Shown here: positions 1 to 8,788 of the stretch, piece by piece
How the letters are laid out: each line of letters begins with the position of its first letter
Position numbering within the stretch: the first letter of the stretch is position 1
From: Bacillota bacterium
GTDB taxonomy: Bacteria; Bacillota; UBA4882; UBA8346
NCBI GenBank assembly: GCA_023392595.1
Contig: JAEVYU010000014.1
Coordinates: 1-34,458 of the forward strand
DNA length: 34,458 bases
Direction: 5' to 3'
Program-made: the position numbers and the translations under genes
Notes under the pieces: generated by a model
Databases searched by the model: none
Told to the model about the DNA's origin: nothing
What the model saw: the letters and a program-made list of their open reading frames with translations, nothing else

Positions 1-286
1 TATCCATGATAAAATCCAGTTCACGAATTAATAAACAGGAAAAAAAGCCCGCTATCAAGATCATTCCATATTTTATTTTGGGATAACGAAAGGAATTATA
101 TATAAATAAGCTTACAATTATCCCCAATATAAATTCCTGGATAATTTCTGTTAAGGAAATTTCACCGATAGAATTTTTTAAAATTAAAATGTCAATAAAG
201 GGTGCTTGTAAGATTATAATCAAAACTATTAAAAACCCAATAAATTCCCTAATTCGCTTTTTAAAAATTGAACTATCCTTCAACAT
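1..286 (-). CDS. hypothetical membrane protein, N-terminal part (runs off window)
   Basis: An open frame of 95 codons reads from an ATG at 286 to the window edge without a stop. The ATG follows an AAGGAG ribosome binding site at 6-nt spacing. The product starts MLKDSSIFKKR and has about three hydrophobic segments, near residues 17-37, 46-64 and 75-90, ending in a conserved-looking LIRELDF-type stretch (FSCLFIRELDF). This suggests a small polytopic inner-membrane protein. I do not recognise the family and assign no function. It lies 315 bp downstream of the tolC-like gene on the same strand, so it could be a distal member of the efflux operon or an independent gene. The C-terminus is outside the window. 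Confidence 0.6.
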   Translation of the reverse strand, partial: MLKDSSIFKKRIREFIGFLIVLIIILQAPFIDILILKNSIGEISLTEIIQEFILGIIVSLFIYNSFRYPKIKYGMILIAGFFSCLLIRELDFIMD

Positions 287-601
287 GATTAACTCCTTCA
301 TCGTTTATTTTTATACCATGGAACACTCCGTCAAAAAGGTTGTCCTTGTTCCCCCAGTTTCGCAGGACTATTCCAATGGATTGCAATCATAACCGGTTTT
401 TTCTCGTAAGTAATATTCTCGGGATTCTTAATCAATCAACGTTTAAACCCATTCAATTATTGCCAGTTTTATCAATATATCATCAAATATGAATCATTGC
501 GCGAAAAGGAGAACTGTAGCCCTGATATACTCTTCGAGCAGTTTCCAGCTAACATGTTATTAGCATACCTATCTTGTGAAAGTACCTATGGATGGAATCT
601 C
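287..601. other. intergenic spacer, no gene seen
   Basis: This 315-bp stretch separates the tolC-like gene from the downstream membrane-protein gene. Frames that cross it have no plausible ribosome binding site or family signature. I found neither a convincing intrinsic terminator behind tolC nor a good -35/-10 pair for the downstream gene. A TATAAA at about 25 bases before its ribosome binding site is the only -10-like element, and it lacks a matching -35. Confidence 0.4.
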
Positions 602-1933
602 CTATTCCTTACCCACCGCCAAATCCAATTTGGCTACCGCAGTAAGGTAGGAGGCTACCCCCTGATAATATCCATTGAGGGCCTGGTCCAAAGCCAATTG
701 CGAATCCCGAACATCCATGGTCGTCGCCATCCGGGCTTCAAATTTGGCTTCCGTCATCTCCAAGGATTCCTTGGCCAATTGGATGCTTGCTTCATTAGCA
801 TGGCTGGTTTCCAGGCTTTCTTTCAATCCTTGGATGGATTGCTCCACATCCAAATCAATTCCGTCCCTCAGGCTTTTCTCATGAATCTGAACTAATTTTT
901 GATTCGCTTTAGCCTCTCCCACTTTGGCGGGGGTCACAAGCCCATCGAAAAAGTTACCCTTAATATTCAATGCCAATGTCCATTGTTTGTTGTCATTCCA
1001 ATTGTTTGGGTCATATTCTCCCACGGATGATCCTTGATAGGTTCCAACCAAGGCCGCGGTCGGTTTATATCCGGCATAGGCCATGGCAATTTGCGCTTTG
1101 GCCATCTCCCGCAGCTTTTCAAATTCCTTCAACTCCGGCCGGTTTTGATAGGCCTGTTCCACAAGAACTCCAGAATCCAATCCCACTTGTTCCGGGAGCC
1201 GCAAGGCTGATAAGTCGATATTTGCGCTGTATTTACGATTCTTCTCGATTCCAATCAAGTTCGTCAGATTCATTTTTGCCAAAACAGCTCCATTTTGAGC
1301 CTTGATCACCGCAGGCTTTAAATTCTCGTGTTGAACCTCGGCCCGCAGCAAATCAAATTTTGAGGCTTTGCCGACTTCATAGAAACTTTTGACCCGCTCC
1401 ACATGACGCCCCATATTTTCATAAGAGTCTTCCGCCACGATTACCATTTGTTGGGCCAGCCAAACCTGGTAATAGGCCGCCTTAACATTAAAAATCAAAG
1501 TTTGTCTCGTCTTGCATTCATCTTCCCTGGCAGTTTCCAGATTTAACTTTGCGAGCTTAATACCACTTGTTAGTTGACCCCCGGTATAAAGGGGCTGAGT
1601 CAAGCTGATACTGGCTGAAGATAACTTCCGGGTATCCGTTCCCTTAAGGGCAGACAACCATCCAACCTGGTTTTGATCCGAATCTGCCCCGATAATCTCA
1701 TAACTCAAAGTGGGCCATAACCCACCTTGAGCCTGTCTCAACTGTTCTTCCGCTATCTTCATATTTTGAGCCGCAGCTTTGACTTGGGAACTATTTTGGA
1801 AAGCAATTCCCAAACAATCATCCAATGATAAGGCGGATTGAATTTGATCGTTACTTTTATCCAAAGCAAATCCGGTGGAAGCCAATCCGACAATGAGAAT
1901 AGAAAAACCGATCATTTTAAAAATAAGGTTCAT
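602..1933 (-). CDS. TolC-family outer membrane efflux channel
   Basis: This 443-residue protein has an N-terminal signal peptide (hydrophobic stretch at residues 7-23, cleavage probably near GFA-LD). It carries two repeats of the outer-membrane efflux protein fold: long Ala/Gln/Glu-rich helices with PLYTGGQL near residue 112, a second repeat with FFDGL and AYAGYKP motifs, and a C-terminal helix ending in LDLAVGKE. TolC-type proteins form trimeric barrel-plus-helical tunnels that carry substrates across the outer membrane from RND pumps. The start is supported by GAGGAGG seven bases upstream. It is the last gene of the operon with the fusion protein and RND pump, so it is very likely their dedicated exit duct. 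Substrates cannot be predicted. Confidence 0.92.
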   Translation of the reverse strand: MNLIFKMIGFSILIVGLASTGFALDKSNDQIQSALSLDDCLGIAFQNSSQVKAAAQNMKIAEEQLRQAQGGLWPTLSYEIIGADSDQNQVGWLSALKGTDTRKLSSASISLTQPLYTGGQLTSGIKLAKLNLETAREDECKTRQTLIFNVKAAYYQVWLAQQMVIVAEDSYENMGRHVERVKSFYEVGKASKFDLLRAEVQHENLKPAVIKAQNGAVLAKMNLTNLIGIEKNRKYSANIDLSALRLPEQVGLDSGVLVEQAYQNRPELKEFEKLREMAKAQIAMAYAGYKPTAALVGTYQGSSVGEYDPNNWNDNKQWTLALNIKGNFFDGLVTPAKVGEAKANQKLVQIHEKSLRDGIDLDVEQSIQGLKESLETSHANEASIQLAKESLEMTEAKFEARMATTMDVRDSQLALDQALNGYYQGVASYLTAVAKLDLAVGKE

Positions 1934-2016
1934 TGTAAAACCTCCTCAATTGCTAAATAAACCTGAATGGATTATGGGTCATGACGATACAAAAAATAGT
2001 GGCCTTGCCGCGATTT

Positions 2017-5000
2017 TTATTTCATGGGCGATGAGATGTGCGGCTTATTTTGGGGGCCGAAGAATTCTCTCAATTTTTCAATCTTGGTATAAACAACCGG
2101 AACTACGACTAGCGTCATTAACATCGAGGAAGTCAAGCCACCGATCAACGCCCATCCCAAACCGTTTTTAAACTCCGCTCCGGAAGAGGAAGCCGTAGCA
2201 ATTGGCAACATTCCCAAAATCATCGTCAAAGTGGTCATTAAAATCGGTCTCAATCTTTCCCGGCCGGCCTCTATCAAGGCTTCTTTCATCCCATAGCCTT
2301 CTTCCCGGGCCCGGTTCGTAAAGTCCACCAGTAAAATCGCATTTTTGCTAACCAGTCCAATCAACATAATAATACCCAAAATCGTCATGATATTAAGGGA
2401 ATTTTTAGTCAGGGCCAAAGCCAGCAAGGCTCCGATTAGCGCTAGCGGTACTGCAAATAAAACGGTCAAAGGATAGATAAAGGAATTATATAGAGCTGCC
2501 ATTATCAAGTAAACAAAAACCACTCCGATGAGCAGCGCCATTCCCAAACTGGCAAAAGAATCGGCTTGGGTTTTTAAAGTCCCGATGGGGGTTACCGTAA
2601 CCCCGGACGGCAACTTCTCCTTCGCAACAACCCTGCTGATATCCGCTCCGATATCACCACTGGTACGGCCGGTGGCTTCCGCATAGAGATTGATGGCATA
2701 ATTGCGATCTCTCCGTTCTAACTGGGTAGGGCCTGTATCCTCTGTTAAATTGGCAAACTGATTTAATTCAACCAATTGCCCGAGACGGTTGGTTACAGTT
2801 AACCCGCCCAAATCCGAAGTCTTGGACCTATCGAATTTATCCAACATGATATTGATATCATATTCATTGCCGTCAACCGGATCTTTATATTTGGAATCGG
2901 TATTTCCGGCCAGTCCGATTTGTAAAGCCGTACCAACATCAGCCATGCTTAGTCCAAAATTGGCCAACTTGGCCCGATCAATTTGAACCTTCATTTCCGG
3001 CTGGCCTAATTCGGAGGAAAGCCGTACGTCATAAGCTCCGGGAATTGTAGAGGCGATTTCTTTAACCCGCATTGCTGTTTCCGCTACCGCATCCCAGCTG
3101 GATCCGCTGATACTGAATTGGACCGGCGCCGATACTCCCATACTGACTACACCCGGCAAGGTCACATGGGCCGTTAGTCCCGGTATCTTTTCCAATTGTT
3201 TCTTGATCATCAGCCGGATATCATCGGTACTCCGGTTCCGTTCCCTTTTGGGAACCAGTTTGATATATATAATCGCCTTATTCGTCTCCGCGCGTTGCAT
3301 TTCACTGATACCGGCGCCGATAAAAACCGTATCCAGCCCGGGAATCTTAGCAAGCCAATTACCGATTTCCCTGCTCCTATAATCGGTATCTTCCAATTTA
3401 GTCCCCGGGATATACTCCAGTGCGATTTGGATTTGATCCTGGTCGGTGGTGGGTATGAATTCCGAACCGATAAATCCGGAAGGTATTAAGGATACTGCCC
3501 AAACAAACAACACTCCGGTCAGAAGCAGAATTCTTCCCGAATGGTCTAGGCTCCATTTTAATATACTCGAATACTGTTGGGTTAATTTTTTAAATTTCGC
3601 TTCGAACCAACTTCCAAACTTCCCTAGCAAAGTTCCCTTTGTCAATTGCTCCAGTTTTGCGAAACGGGAAGCCAGCAAGGGGGTTACCGTAAAAGAAACG
3701 AATAAACTCATCAGGGTCGTGGTCACAATTACCACTGAAAATTCCCGCAACATTCCGCCAATAATTCCACTAACCAATGCCAATGGCACGTAAATCACCA
3801 CGTCCACCATAGTAATGGATAGGGCGGTAAAACCGATCTCATTCCGGCCCTCCAAGGCCGCCAAACGTTTATCCTTTCCCATCTCCAAATGACGGTAAAT
3901 ATTCTCCAAGACCACAATGGCATCATCAACCAAAATTCCGATAACCAGCGAAAGAGCCAATAAAGTAATGACATTTAAAGAATATCCGAACATCCACATC
4001 CCGATAAATGCGCAAACCAGCGAGGTCGGAATCGCCACCATGACAATAATCGAATTTCGGATACTATGCAAAAACACCAGCATAACCCCTGATACTAAAA
4101 GGATAGCAATAGCCAAATCTTCTTTTACCGCATTGGCCGCCGCCAAAGTAAAAATCGAATTATCCATGACCACCGGCATTTTTAAACCGATTTCTTTATT
4201 TTCGGATTCCAGCTCCTGTAGCTGACTGGAGACCCGTTTGCTGACATCAACCGCATTGGCGTCCGATTGTTTTTGGATCATCAATGCCAAGGTGTTCTTT
4301 CCGTTTACATAGCCGGTTATGACCGGGTCTTTTTCACTGTCTAAAATTTCAGCAACATCGGAAAGCATGATATTCCCGCCACCGGGGGATTTGGCGATTA
4401 CCAGTTGCCGAATCTCGCCGATGGAGGAAAACTTACCCGCCAGTCTTACCACAAACTGTTTATCCTGGTCTTTGACGGAGCCGGTCGGGAACTCCAGATT
4501 TGAACTTTGAATCCCTTGCAAGACTTGTAAACTCGATAAACCATAGGCCTTGAGCTTTTGGATATCAAGGTTAACTTTTATTTCGCGTTCCAGTCCCCCG
4601 ATGACCGTAACCTGCCCCACTCCAACCTGTTTGGACAGCCGCGGCACGATGGAATTCTTCACATACTGGAAAAACTGCGTACCCGGTAGGTTACCGCTGA
4701 CTCCGACAATTAAAATTGGCATATCATCAAGGGATACTTTGGAAAGCGCCGGAGTCTTAGCCCCCGATGGTAAATCGGACACGATTTGGTTCACTTTACG
4801 TTGGGTATCCTGTAAAGCCGTATCAATGTTGGCGTCTTGTAAAAAATCAATGACAACCATCGAAACTCCCTCAGCCGAGGTAGAAACGACCGTATCGATT
4901 TTATCGAGACCCGCAACTGCATCTTCGATTTTTTTGGTTATCGATGTTTCGATCTCACTGGCAGAAGCTCCGGGGTAAATGGTTTGGACCGTAACCACCG

Positions 5001-5127
5001 GAATATTCATTTTAGGAAAAGACTCATATTTGAGTTGACTGTAACCAAGTCCGCCTAACAAAGTTAATGCAGTAAATAAAACGATAACCAGGACTGGTCT
5101 TTTGATTGCAAGTTCAGTAATTGTCAT
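2017..5127 (-). CDS. RND efflux transporter, AcrB/HAE1 family
   Basis: The 1036-residue length is normal for the HAE1 branch. The first transmembrane helix is at residues 10-28. Two large periplasmic loops follow, each before a bundle of transmembrane helices (about residues 330-480 and 850-1015). The proton-relay residues are visible: the paired Asp in GILVDDAIVVLEN on TM4 and the Lys in GLVSKNAILLVDF on TM10. Such pumps are proton-driven antiporters that export drugs, bile-like amphiphiles or lipids. The start codon follows AAGGTGAG, which is part of the end and stop codon of the fusion-protein gene, so the two are translationally coupled. Gene order fusion protein-pump-TolC is the classic tripartite operon. 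Confidence 0.95.
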   Translation of the reverse strand: MTITELAIKRPVLVIVLFTALTLLGGLGYSQLKYESFPKMNIPVVTVQTIYPGASASEIETSITKKIEDAVAGLDKIDTVVSTSAEGVSMVVIDFLQDANIDTALQDTQRKVNQIVSDLPSGAKTPALSKVSLDDMPILIVGVSGNLPGTQFFQYVKNSIVPRLSKQVGVGQVTVIGGLEREIKVNLDIQKLKAYGLSSLQVLQGIQSSNLEFPTGSVKDQDKQFVVRLAGKFSSIGEIRQLVIAKSPGGGNIMLSDVAEILDSEKDPVITGYVNGKNTLALMIQKQSDANAVDVSKRVSSQLQELESENKEIGLKMPVVMDNSIFTLAAANAVKEDLAIAILLVSGVMLVFLHSIRNSIIVMVAIPTSLVCAFIGMWMFGYSLNVITLLALSLVIGILVDDAIVVLENIYRHLEMGKDKRLAALEGRNEIGFTALSITMVDVVIYVPLALVSGIIGGMLREFSVVIVTTTLMSLFVSFTVTPLLASRFAKLEQLTKGTLLGKFGSWFEAKFKKLTQQYSSILKWSLDHSGRILLLTGVLFVWAVSLIPSGFIGSEFIPTTDQDQIQIALEYIPGTKLEDTDYRSREIGNWLAKIPGLDTVFIGAGISEMQRAETNKAIIYIKLVPKRERNRSTDDIRLMIKKQLEKIPGLTAHVTLPGVVSMGVSAPVQFSISGSSWDAVAETAMRVKEIASTIPGAYDVRLSSELGQPEMKVQIDRAKLANFGLSMADVGTALQIGLAGNTDSKYKDPVDGNEYDINIMLDKFDRSKTSDLGGLTVTNRLGQLVELNQFANLTEDTGPTQLERRDRNYAINLYAEATGRTSGDIGADISRVVAKEKLPSGVTVTPIGTLKTQADSFASLGMALLIGVVFVYLIMAALYNSFIYPLTVLFAVPLALIGALLALALTKNSLNIMTILGIIMLIGLVSKNAILLVDFTNRAREEGYGMKEALIEAGRERLRPILMTTLTMILGMLPIATASSSGAEFKNGLGWALIGGLTSSMLMTLVVVPVVYTKIEKLREFFGPQNKPHISSPMK

Positions 5128-5133
5128 TGTTTC

Positions 5134-6216
5134 TCACCTTGCTATCAGTTTATTATCAAACTGATGGCCTTCTTTCATAACAGTAACTTTCATCTTATCC
5201 CGCAAATTATTTTGGCCGCTCACAACCACCTGGTCACCCTCATAGAGACCTTGGATTACAGCTACCTCGTTTTCATTCTGTGTTCCGGTCACAATATTCT
5301 GCGATAAAGCTACCCCGCCACGAATTACAAATACTTGAGGAGCTTTAATGCTGCCCATAATTGCATTCCGCGGAATCGTCAAAACGCTTTGATTTCCCAG
5401 GTTGAATCGAACGGTTCCAAACATTCCCGACTTCAACGGATACTGTTGGCTATCCGGGATAGTGATTTCTACCGGGTAGGTGTGAGCACCGTCGGCTTTA
5501 TCACTGATACTCTTCACATGACCGGTTATTTTTGTACCAGGATAAGCATCCGTAGTGACAATCACACTATCTCCTGCCTTTAACCGAAATACATCTTTTT
5601 CCCCGATATTCAACTCCACTTTAAAGGATGAATTGTCGATGACGTTGGCTACAACAGTGCCCGGATTCACCATGGCGCCGATATTTACCGGCCTGCTCGT
5701 AACAATGCCCGTTATTGGAGAGGTAATAACAGAATTGTGATACTGGCGCTGCGCGCCAATATATTGGGCCTCGGCTGATTTGAAAGCCAAGCGGGCGGAA
5801 TCTAAATCGGATTCGGAAATGAGTCCTTTGCCGTATAGTGTCTTATATGAATCGTAGTCTTTCTGTGCCTTCTCATAACTGGCTTGGGCAGCTACAAAGT
5901 TAGCCTCCGGGATGGCGTCTTCAATTTTTAAGAGCGGGGAGCCTTTTTGTACGGATGTGCCTTGGTTGACCATGACTGCGGTGACTTTCCCGGAAATCTC
6001 CGAAACAACCGTCACATCATTTTTAGAAACAATCGTACCGATTTGAGATAACTCTTCCGTTAACTGTTGTTTGGTTACTGATATTACAGATACGGGAAAA
6101 CTCGTTAACACATCAACTTTTGCCTTCTTTTCCATTGCCGCTTTATTGTTAAACAGTACAAATCCAACAATAAAAACAATTAATACCATTACCACCATAA
6201 ACAATGTCTTTTTCAT
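5134..6216 (-). CDS. RND efflux periplasmic adaptor (membrane fusion protein)
   Basis: This 360-residue protein begins with a single membrane anchor (residues 1-24, no lipobox Cys). It continues into a barrel-sandwich/lipoyl-like half (VSEISGKVTAVMVNQGTSV), an alpha-helical hairpin at about residues 100-150, the second lipoyl half (SPITGIVTSRPVNIGAMV) and beta-barrel and membrane-proximal domains. Adaptors of this family bridge the RND pump and TolC in the periplasm. An in-frame ATG lies nine codons upstream at 6243. I chose the ATG at 6216 because it has AAAGGTGG six bases upstream and begins directly at the anchor. It is first in the efflux operon and is preceded by a TATAAT -10 element flanked by three TetR-type operators. 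Confidence 0.93.
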   Translation of the reverse strand: MKKTLFMVVMVLIVFIVGFVLFNNKAAMEKKAKVDVLTSFPVSVISVTKQQLTEELSQIGTIVSKNDVTVVSEISGKVTAVMVNQGTSVQKGSPLLKIEDAIPEANFVAAQASYEKAQKDYDSYKTLYGKGLISESDLDSARLAFKSAEAQYIGAQRQYHNSVITSPITGIVTSRPVNIGAMVNPGTVVANVIDNSSFKVELNIGEKDVFRLKAGDSVIVTTDAYPGTKITGHVKSISDKADGAHTYPVEITIPDSQQYPLKSGMFGTVRFNLGNQSVLTIPRNAIMGSIKAPQVFVIRGGVALSQNIVTGTQNENEVAVIQGLYEGDQVVVSGQNNLRDKMKVTVMKEGHQFDNKLIAR

Positions 6217-6291
6217 ATATATCCACCTTTCCTTATCAAACAACGATAAAAGTAATCTTTCTTCATTTAATCATGATCAACTCCATTCTTT

Positions 6292-6310
6292 AGCAAGTAC
6301 TTACTTAACT
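6292..6310. promoter_or_regulatory. TetR-type operator copy 1 (efflux leader)
   Basis: The site reads AGCAAGTACTTACTTAACT and shares the AAGTACTTACTTA core with the site in front of tetR. It lies about 75 bp upstream of the fusion-protein start, inside the predicted 5' untranslated region. The core AAGTACTT is self-complementary, as expected for a TetR dimer site. Confidence 0.6.
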
Positions 6311-6357
6311 GAAGATTAAAACCATTCATCATTTTTTATAAGCATATTGGACTTTAT

Positions 6358-6378
6358 TAGTTAGTACTTACTTACATC
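6358..6378. promoter_or_regulatory. TetR-type operator copy 2 (overlaps efflux transcription start)
   Basis: The site contains TTAGTTAGTACTTACTTACA centred on AGTACT. Its arms match in 8 of 11 positions as an inverted repeat. It begins only a few bases downstream of the TATAAT -10 element at 6382-6387, an ideal repression position. This is the strongest of the three copies before the efflux operon. Confidence 0.7.
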
Positions 6379-6381
6379 AAT

Positions 6382-6410
6382 ATTATACAAAAATCTGATA
6401 TATGACTCGA
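6382..6410 (-). promoter_or_regulatory. efflux operon promoter
   Basis: On the minus strand a perfect TATAAT (6382-6387) is preceded after 17 bases by a weak -35 hexamer TCGAGT (6405-6410). A perfect -10 with a poor -35, immediately followed by an operator, fits a regulated promoter that is off or low until the repressor leaves. Confidence 0.55.
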
Positions 6411-6445
6411 TGGCTACTTTCTACTTATTAAAATCACATTAATTT

Positions 6446-6466
6446 GAAGTTAGTACTCTAACTTTC
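6446..6466. promoter_or_regulatory. TetR-type operator copy 3 (upstream of efflux promoter)
   Basis: AAGTTAG and CTAACTT form a perfect 7-bp inverted repeat around TACT. The site contains the GTTAGTACT half of the other copies. It lies upstream of the -35 region, so three operators bracket the efflux promoter. Confidence 0.55.
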
Positions 6467-6664
6467 ACGGTTAATTTGACAAGTAATACTGCACGCCTAG
6501 CTCTTCAAACCCGGAGAACCGTTGCCCCTTGTCGAGATTTCTTCTTAGACAATCTTATATCAGCGAATTTAAGGTTTCGCATCGAAACATTTTAAATCCC
6601 CGATTGATCCAACGGATAACGCGTAACGTTCAAATTGTGTTACTGACCCCCCAAAAATGATATT

Positions 6665-6952
6665 TCAGCCAACACAAACATCAAACGGACGGAATTCCGT
6701 TTTAGGATAAATTACTATTAAGCATGAGTGGTAAATAATTAAAAGGATCTTCATCCAAAAAATGATTCTTTCGATTTGAACTAACTCCAATATTTCATTT
6801 GCCACATCATCATAAAGACAAGCCAAAAATCGACAAAGGCTTCTTTTTAAATCCGATCTGGCAATAAAAAAAGTTCTATAAAAGACAGGAGCAAAATCAA
6901 CTAGCCTTTGCTCCGATTTTTGAACATATATTTTTTGTTGGCTGAGTTTCAT
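6665..6952 (-). pseudogene. small ORF, possible decayed relative of the ORF at 8155-8556
   Basis: This 95-codon frame starts at ATG 6952 after a GAAGAGG ribosome binding site. Its leader and first 20 residues (MKLSQQKIYVQKSEQRLVDF) resemble those of the ORF at 8155-8556 (IYYVQKPDQMLVQL); the 40 bases before each ATG also match well. Beyond that the proteins diverge. The segment SDLKRSLCRFLACLYDD is reminiscent of the helix preceding the catalytic loop in lipopolysaccharide-kinase-like (InaA/WaaP) proteins, as if the N-terminus had been joined to the middle of such a gene by deletion. The frame ends beside an insertion-sequence-like motif. I regard it as a gene remnant, but it could be a small expressed protein. 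Confidence 0.35.
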
Positions 6953-7071
6953 TTTCGAAACCTCTTCCCGTCAATTTAGATCACTTTTAATAGCTAAGGT
7001 TATCTAATATATAATTGCTGCCCCTTTTCTCATCCAAAAACAGCAATCAGTTCTGTATTAAAATTACTTCG

Positions 7072-8124
7072 CTAAAACCAGGCATTTATTCCAACATAAG
7101 AGGCTATGTCATGTTTGCCATATCCCCTAATTAAATACAACTTGAACGGCCCCAAAAAGTTATAACGAAGTTCAAATCCTTTGACGAATTTATCCATCTG
7201 AATTTCCGAAAAGGAATTAGCCACATCACCCAGGCCCACAAAAATTGTCGCAGTCAAGGGCTCAGTGATATGAAACCGGTAGTCACTGGCAACGGCTATT
7301 AAATCACGGTTGATATCTTTTTTCCCTTCAATTCCCCGCATAATATCCCCTTCACCAAGGGACGGTAACATTTGAAATGGAATATCTTCGCCATGGGTAT
7401 AAACAATGCGGCCCTTTAAAACCCATACTCCTCCCATGGCAACGGGAATGAATTGGCTATAAGTGGCGGAACTTTGTGAAAATTTTAGGTCACTGCCAAA
7501 ATCGGGATTATAAAATAACGTCTTGATATCCAATAAATACCCTTCAGTAGGAAAACCCGGATCGTCCCGTTGGTCACTCTTGAGTTCCAAGCCAATGCCA
7601 ACGGCATCACTGCCATTATAACCAGTAATCGTACCTTGAGCCAGTTGACCACCTGCTTCCACATCGGAGACAGAAAATCGGGAAGCCGATACAGTCGGTC
7701 CCAAATACAGACCGTCCGTTAACCTTACGAAAAAACCACCCCCAAACTGATCGGTTTTCCCCTGATAATCTTCGCCCGGCGCGCTAAAATCCTCATTGCC
7801 AATCCCGTAAAAAGTACTGTTGCTCTTCCCATAAGCGAATAAAGAAGTCACTAAGAATTGACCATCATCTAAATAATTGTTGCTAAAGAGATAAAACATC
7901 CGGTATTCGTTGTTATTATATAGCGCGGCTGCACTCAATTGCCTACTTAGATAAAGAAAACCATAAGCAGTACCATTGGTAGTCGAATCTGATGATGCAA
8001 GCGGGAATAAAATATAGCTTTTGCCGAAACCTTCATCCGATTGGCCGGCGCCGATAGCATATGTAGGAATAAGCATCAATAATAAAACACCTAAGATTAA
8101 TGCTGCATTTTTGGGTTTTTTCAA
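7072..8124 (-). CDS. Omp85/BamA-type outer-membrane beta-barrel protein without POTRA domains
   Basis: This 350-residue protein has a signal peptide (residues 8-26, cleavage near YAIGA). The rest is amphipathic beta-strands with many aromatic residues, and it ends in a C-terminal Phe (YVGINAWF), typical of outer-membrane barrels. Near residue 260, GDIMRGIEGKKDINRD corresponds to the VRGF/Y loop-6 motif of the Omp85 superfamily, followed by strands resembling its last barrel strands (YRFHI ... TATIFVGLGDV). There is no room for POTRA repeats, so it resembles the barrel-only surface-antigen proteins. The start is TTG, chosen for the AAGGAAAG binding site in front and the Lys-rich signal start. 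It lies 30 bp downstream of the kinase-like ORF, in an operon under TetR-type operators. Cargo or role is unknown; a lipid or passive transport role is possible. Confidence 0.8.
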   Translation of the reverse strand: MKKPKNAALILGVLLLMLIPTYAIGAGQSDEGFGKSYILFPLASSDSTTNGTAYGFLYLSRQLSAAALYNNNEYRMFYLFSNNYLDDGQFLVTSLFAYGKSNSTFYGIGNEDFSAPGEDYQGKTDQFGGGFFVRLTDGLYLGPTVSASRFSVSDVEAGGQLAQGTITGYNGSDAVGIGLELKSDQRDDPGFPTEGYLLDIKTLFYNPDFGSDLKFSQSSATYSQFIPVAMGGVWVLKGRIVYTHGEDIPFQMLPSLGEGDIMRGIEGKKDINRDLIAVASDYRFHITEPLTATIFVGLGDVANSFSEIQMDKFVKGFELRYNFLGPFKLYLIRGYGKHDIASYVGINAWF

Positions 8125-8154
8125 ATACTTTCCTTCTTTCTACGATGAATTCAT

Positions 8155-8556
8155 CTAAAAATTCTTCATAACAATGATACTTTCATGATTAAAGACGTTT
8201 TTACGATTTTTTACCACAAATAATGGCTGAGAACTATCAGAGCGAATGAAAGGTATCCTAGGGGGCATTATGAGATTTTTAATCCGCAATAGCTTTAGGG
8301 TGAAGTATTTTATCCTTTGTTTCAAACTAAACCGATAATACTTTTTGATATAATAGACTTCTTGGCCAAATTTTAACGTATATATTTCCCGAGGCCTGTC
8401 ATATGCCTTTCTGATCACTCTTATATCAGCTTGTTCCGCTAGTTTACCAATTTCAAACTCAAAATGGCTATTAACAAGCTGAACTAACATTTGATCCGGC
8501 TTTTGAACATAATAAATCGTTGCTGTAGGTGAAATTTTTTGTTTTTTGAATTTCAT
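8155..8556 (-). pseudogene. N-terminal half of a lipopolysaccharide-kinase-like (WaaP/InaA) protein
   Basis: This 133-residue frame starts at ATG 8556 with a GAAGAGG ribosome binding site. It resembles the N-lobe of the lipopolysaccharide kinase family: a strand with a conserved Lys in EVYYIKKYYRFS (about residues 68-79), a basic helix SLKQRIKYFTLKLLRIKN, and a strand FNHESIIVMKNF where the family usually continues into the hinge. It then stops at TAG. The C-lobe with the catalytic Asp is absent, and only 30 bp separate the stop from the barrel-protein gene. It is therefore either a truncated gene or a short expressed protein. The family call rests on pattern recognition and should be checked. 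It is first in the operon with the Omp85-like gene. Confidence 0.45.
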
Positions 8557-8673
8557 TTTGATACCTCTTCCGACTATGAATTAGCTGGCTCATTGAATAG
8601 GCCCGTAGCAAACCAGTTAAACAAATTTTAGGTACTTGTTGTTCATTAAGATTCCATCCTATCCATTGGTTAA

Positions 8674-8689
8674 GTTAGTACTTACATAC
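8674..8689. promoter_or_regulatory. TetR-type operator copy 4 (barrel operon, proximal)
   Basis: GTTAGTACTTACATAC lies immediately downstream of a minus-strand TATAAT at 8703-8708, the same arrangement as at the efflux promoter. Confidence 0.65.
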
Positions 8690-8702
8690 ATTGAAATTAA
8701 AA

Positions 8703-8708
8703 ATTATA
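8703..8708 (-). promoter_or_regulatory. proximal promoter -10 of kinase-like/Omp85 operon
   Basis: A perfect TATAAT on the minus strand, 147 bases before the ATG at 8556 and directly followed by an operator. No good -35 hexamer is seen at 17 bases (CATACC is the sequence there), so the promoter may be weak or need the upstream copy. Confidence 0.45.
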
Positions 8709-8788
8709 TTTCGACTGCCGAGTACGGTATGTCTTTTATTCTCCGCAATGACCGCTCACCATCGGAATCAATTCCATGCCATCCATGA

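Larger units (their letters stand above)
6217..6664. other. regulatory intergenic region upstream of efflux operon
   Basis: This 448-bp stretch holds the promoter of the efflux operon and three copies of the operator described separately. The far part (6480-6664) has no coding frame with a ribosome binding site. At about 6638-6662 there is a C-run/A-run motif resembling the ends of some insertion sequences, but no transposase is present. Confidence 0.5.

Noticed and set aside
497..895. Plus-strand open frame of 132 codons
   Set aside because: It lies mostly over the antisense strand of the tolC-like gene, has no ribosome binding site and matches no family.
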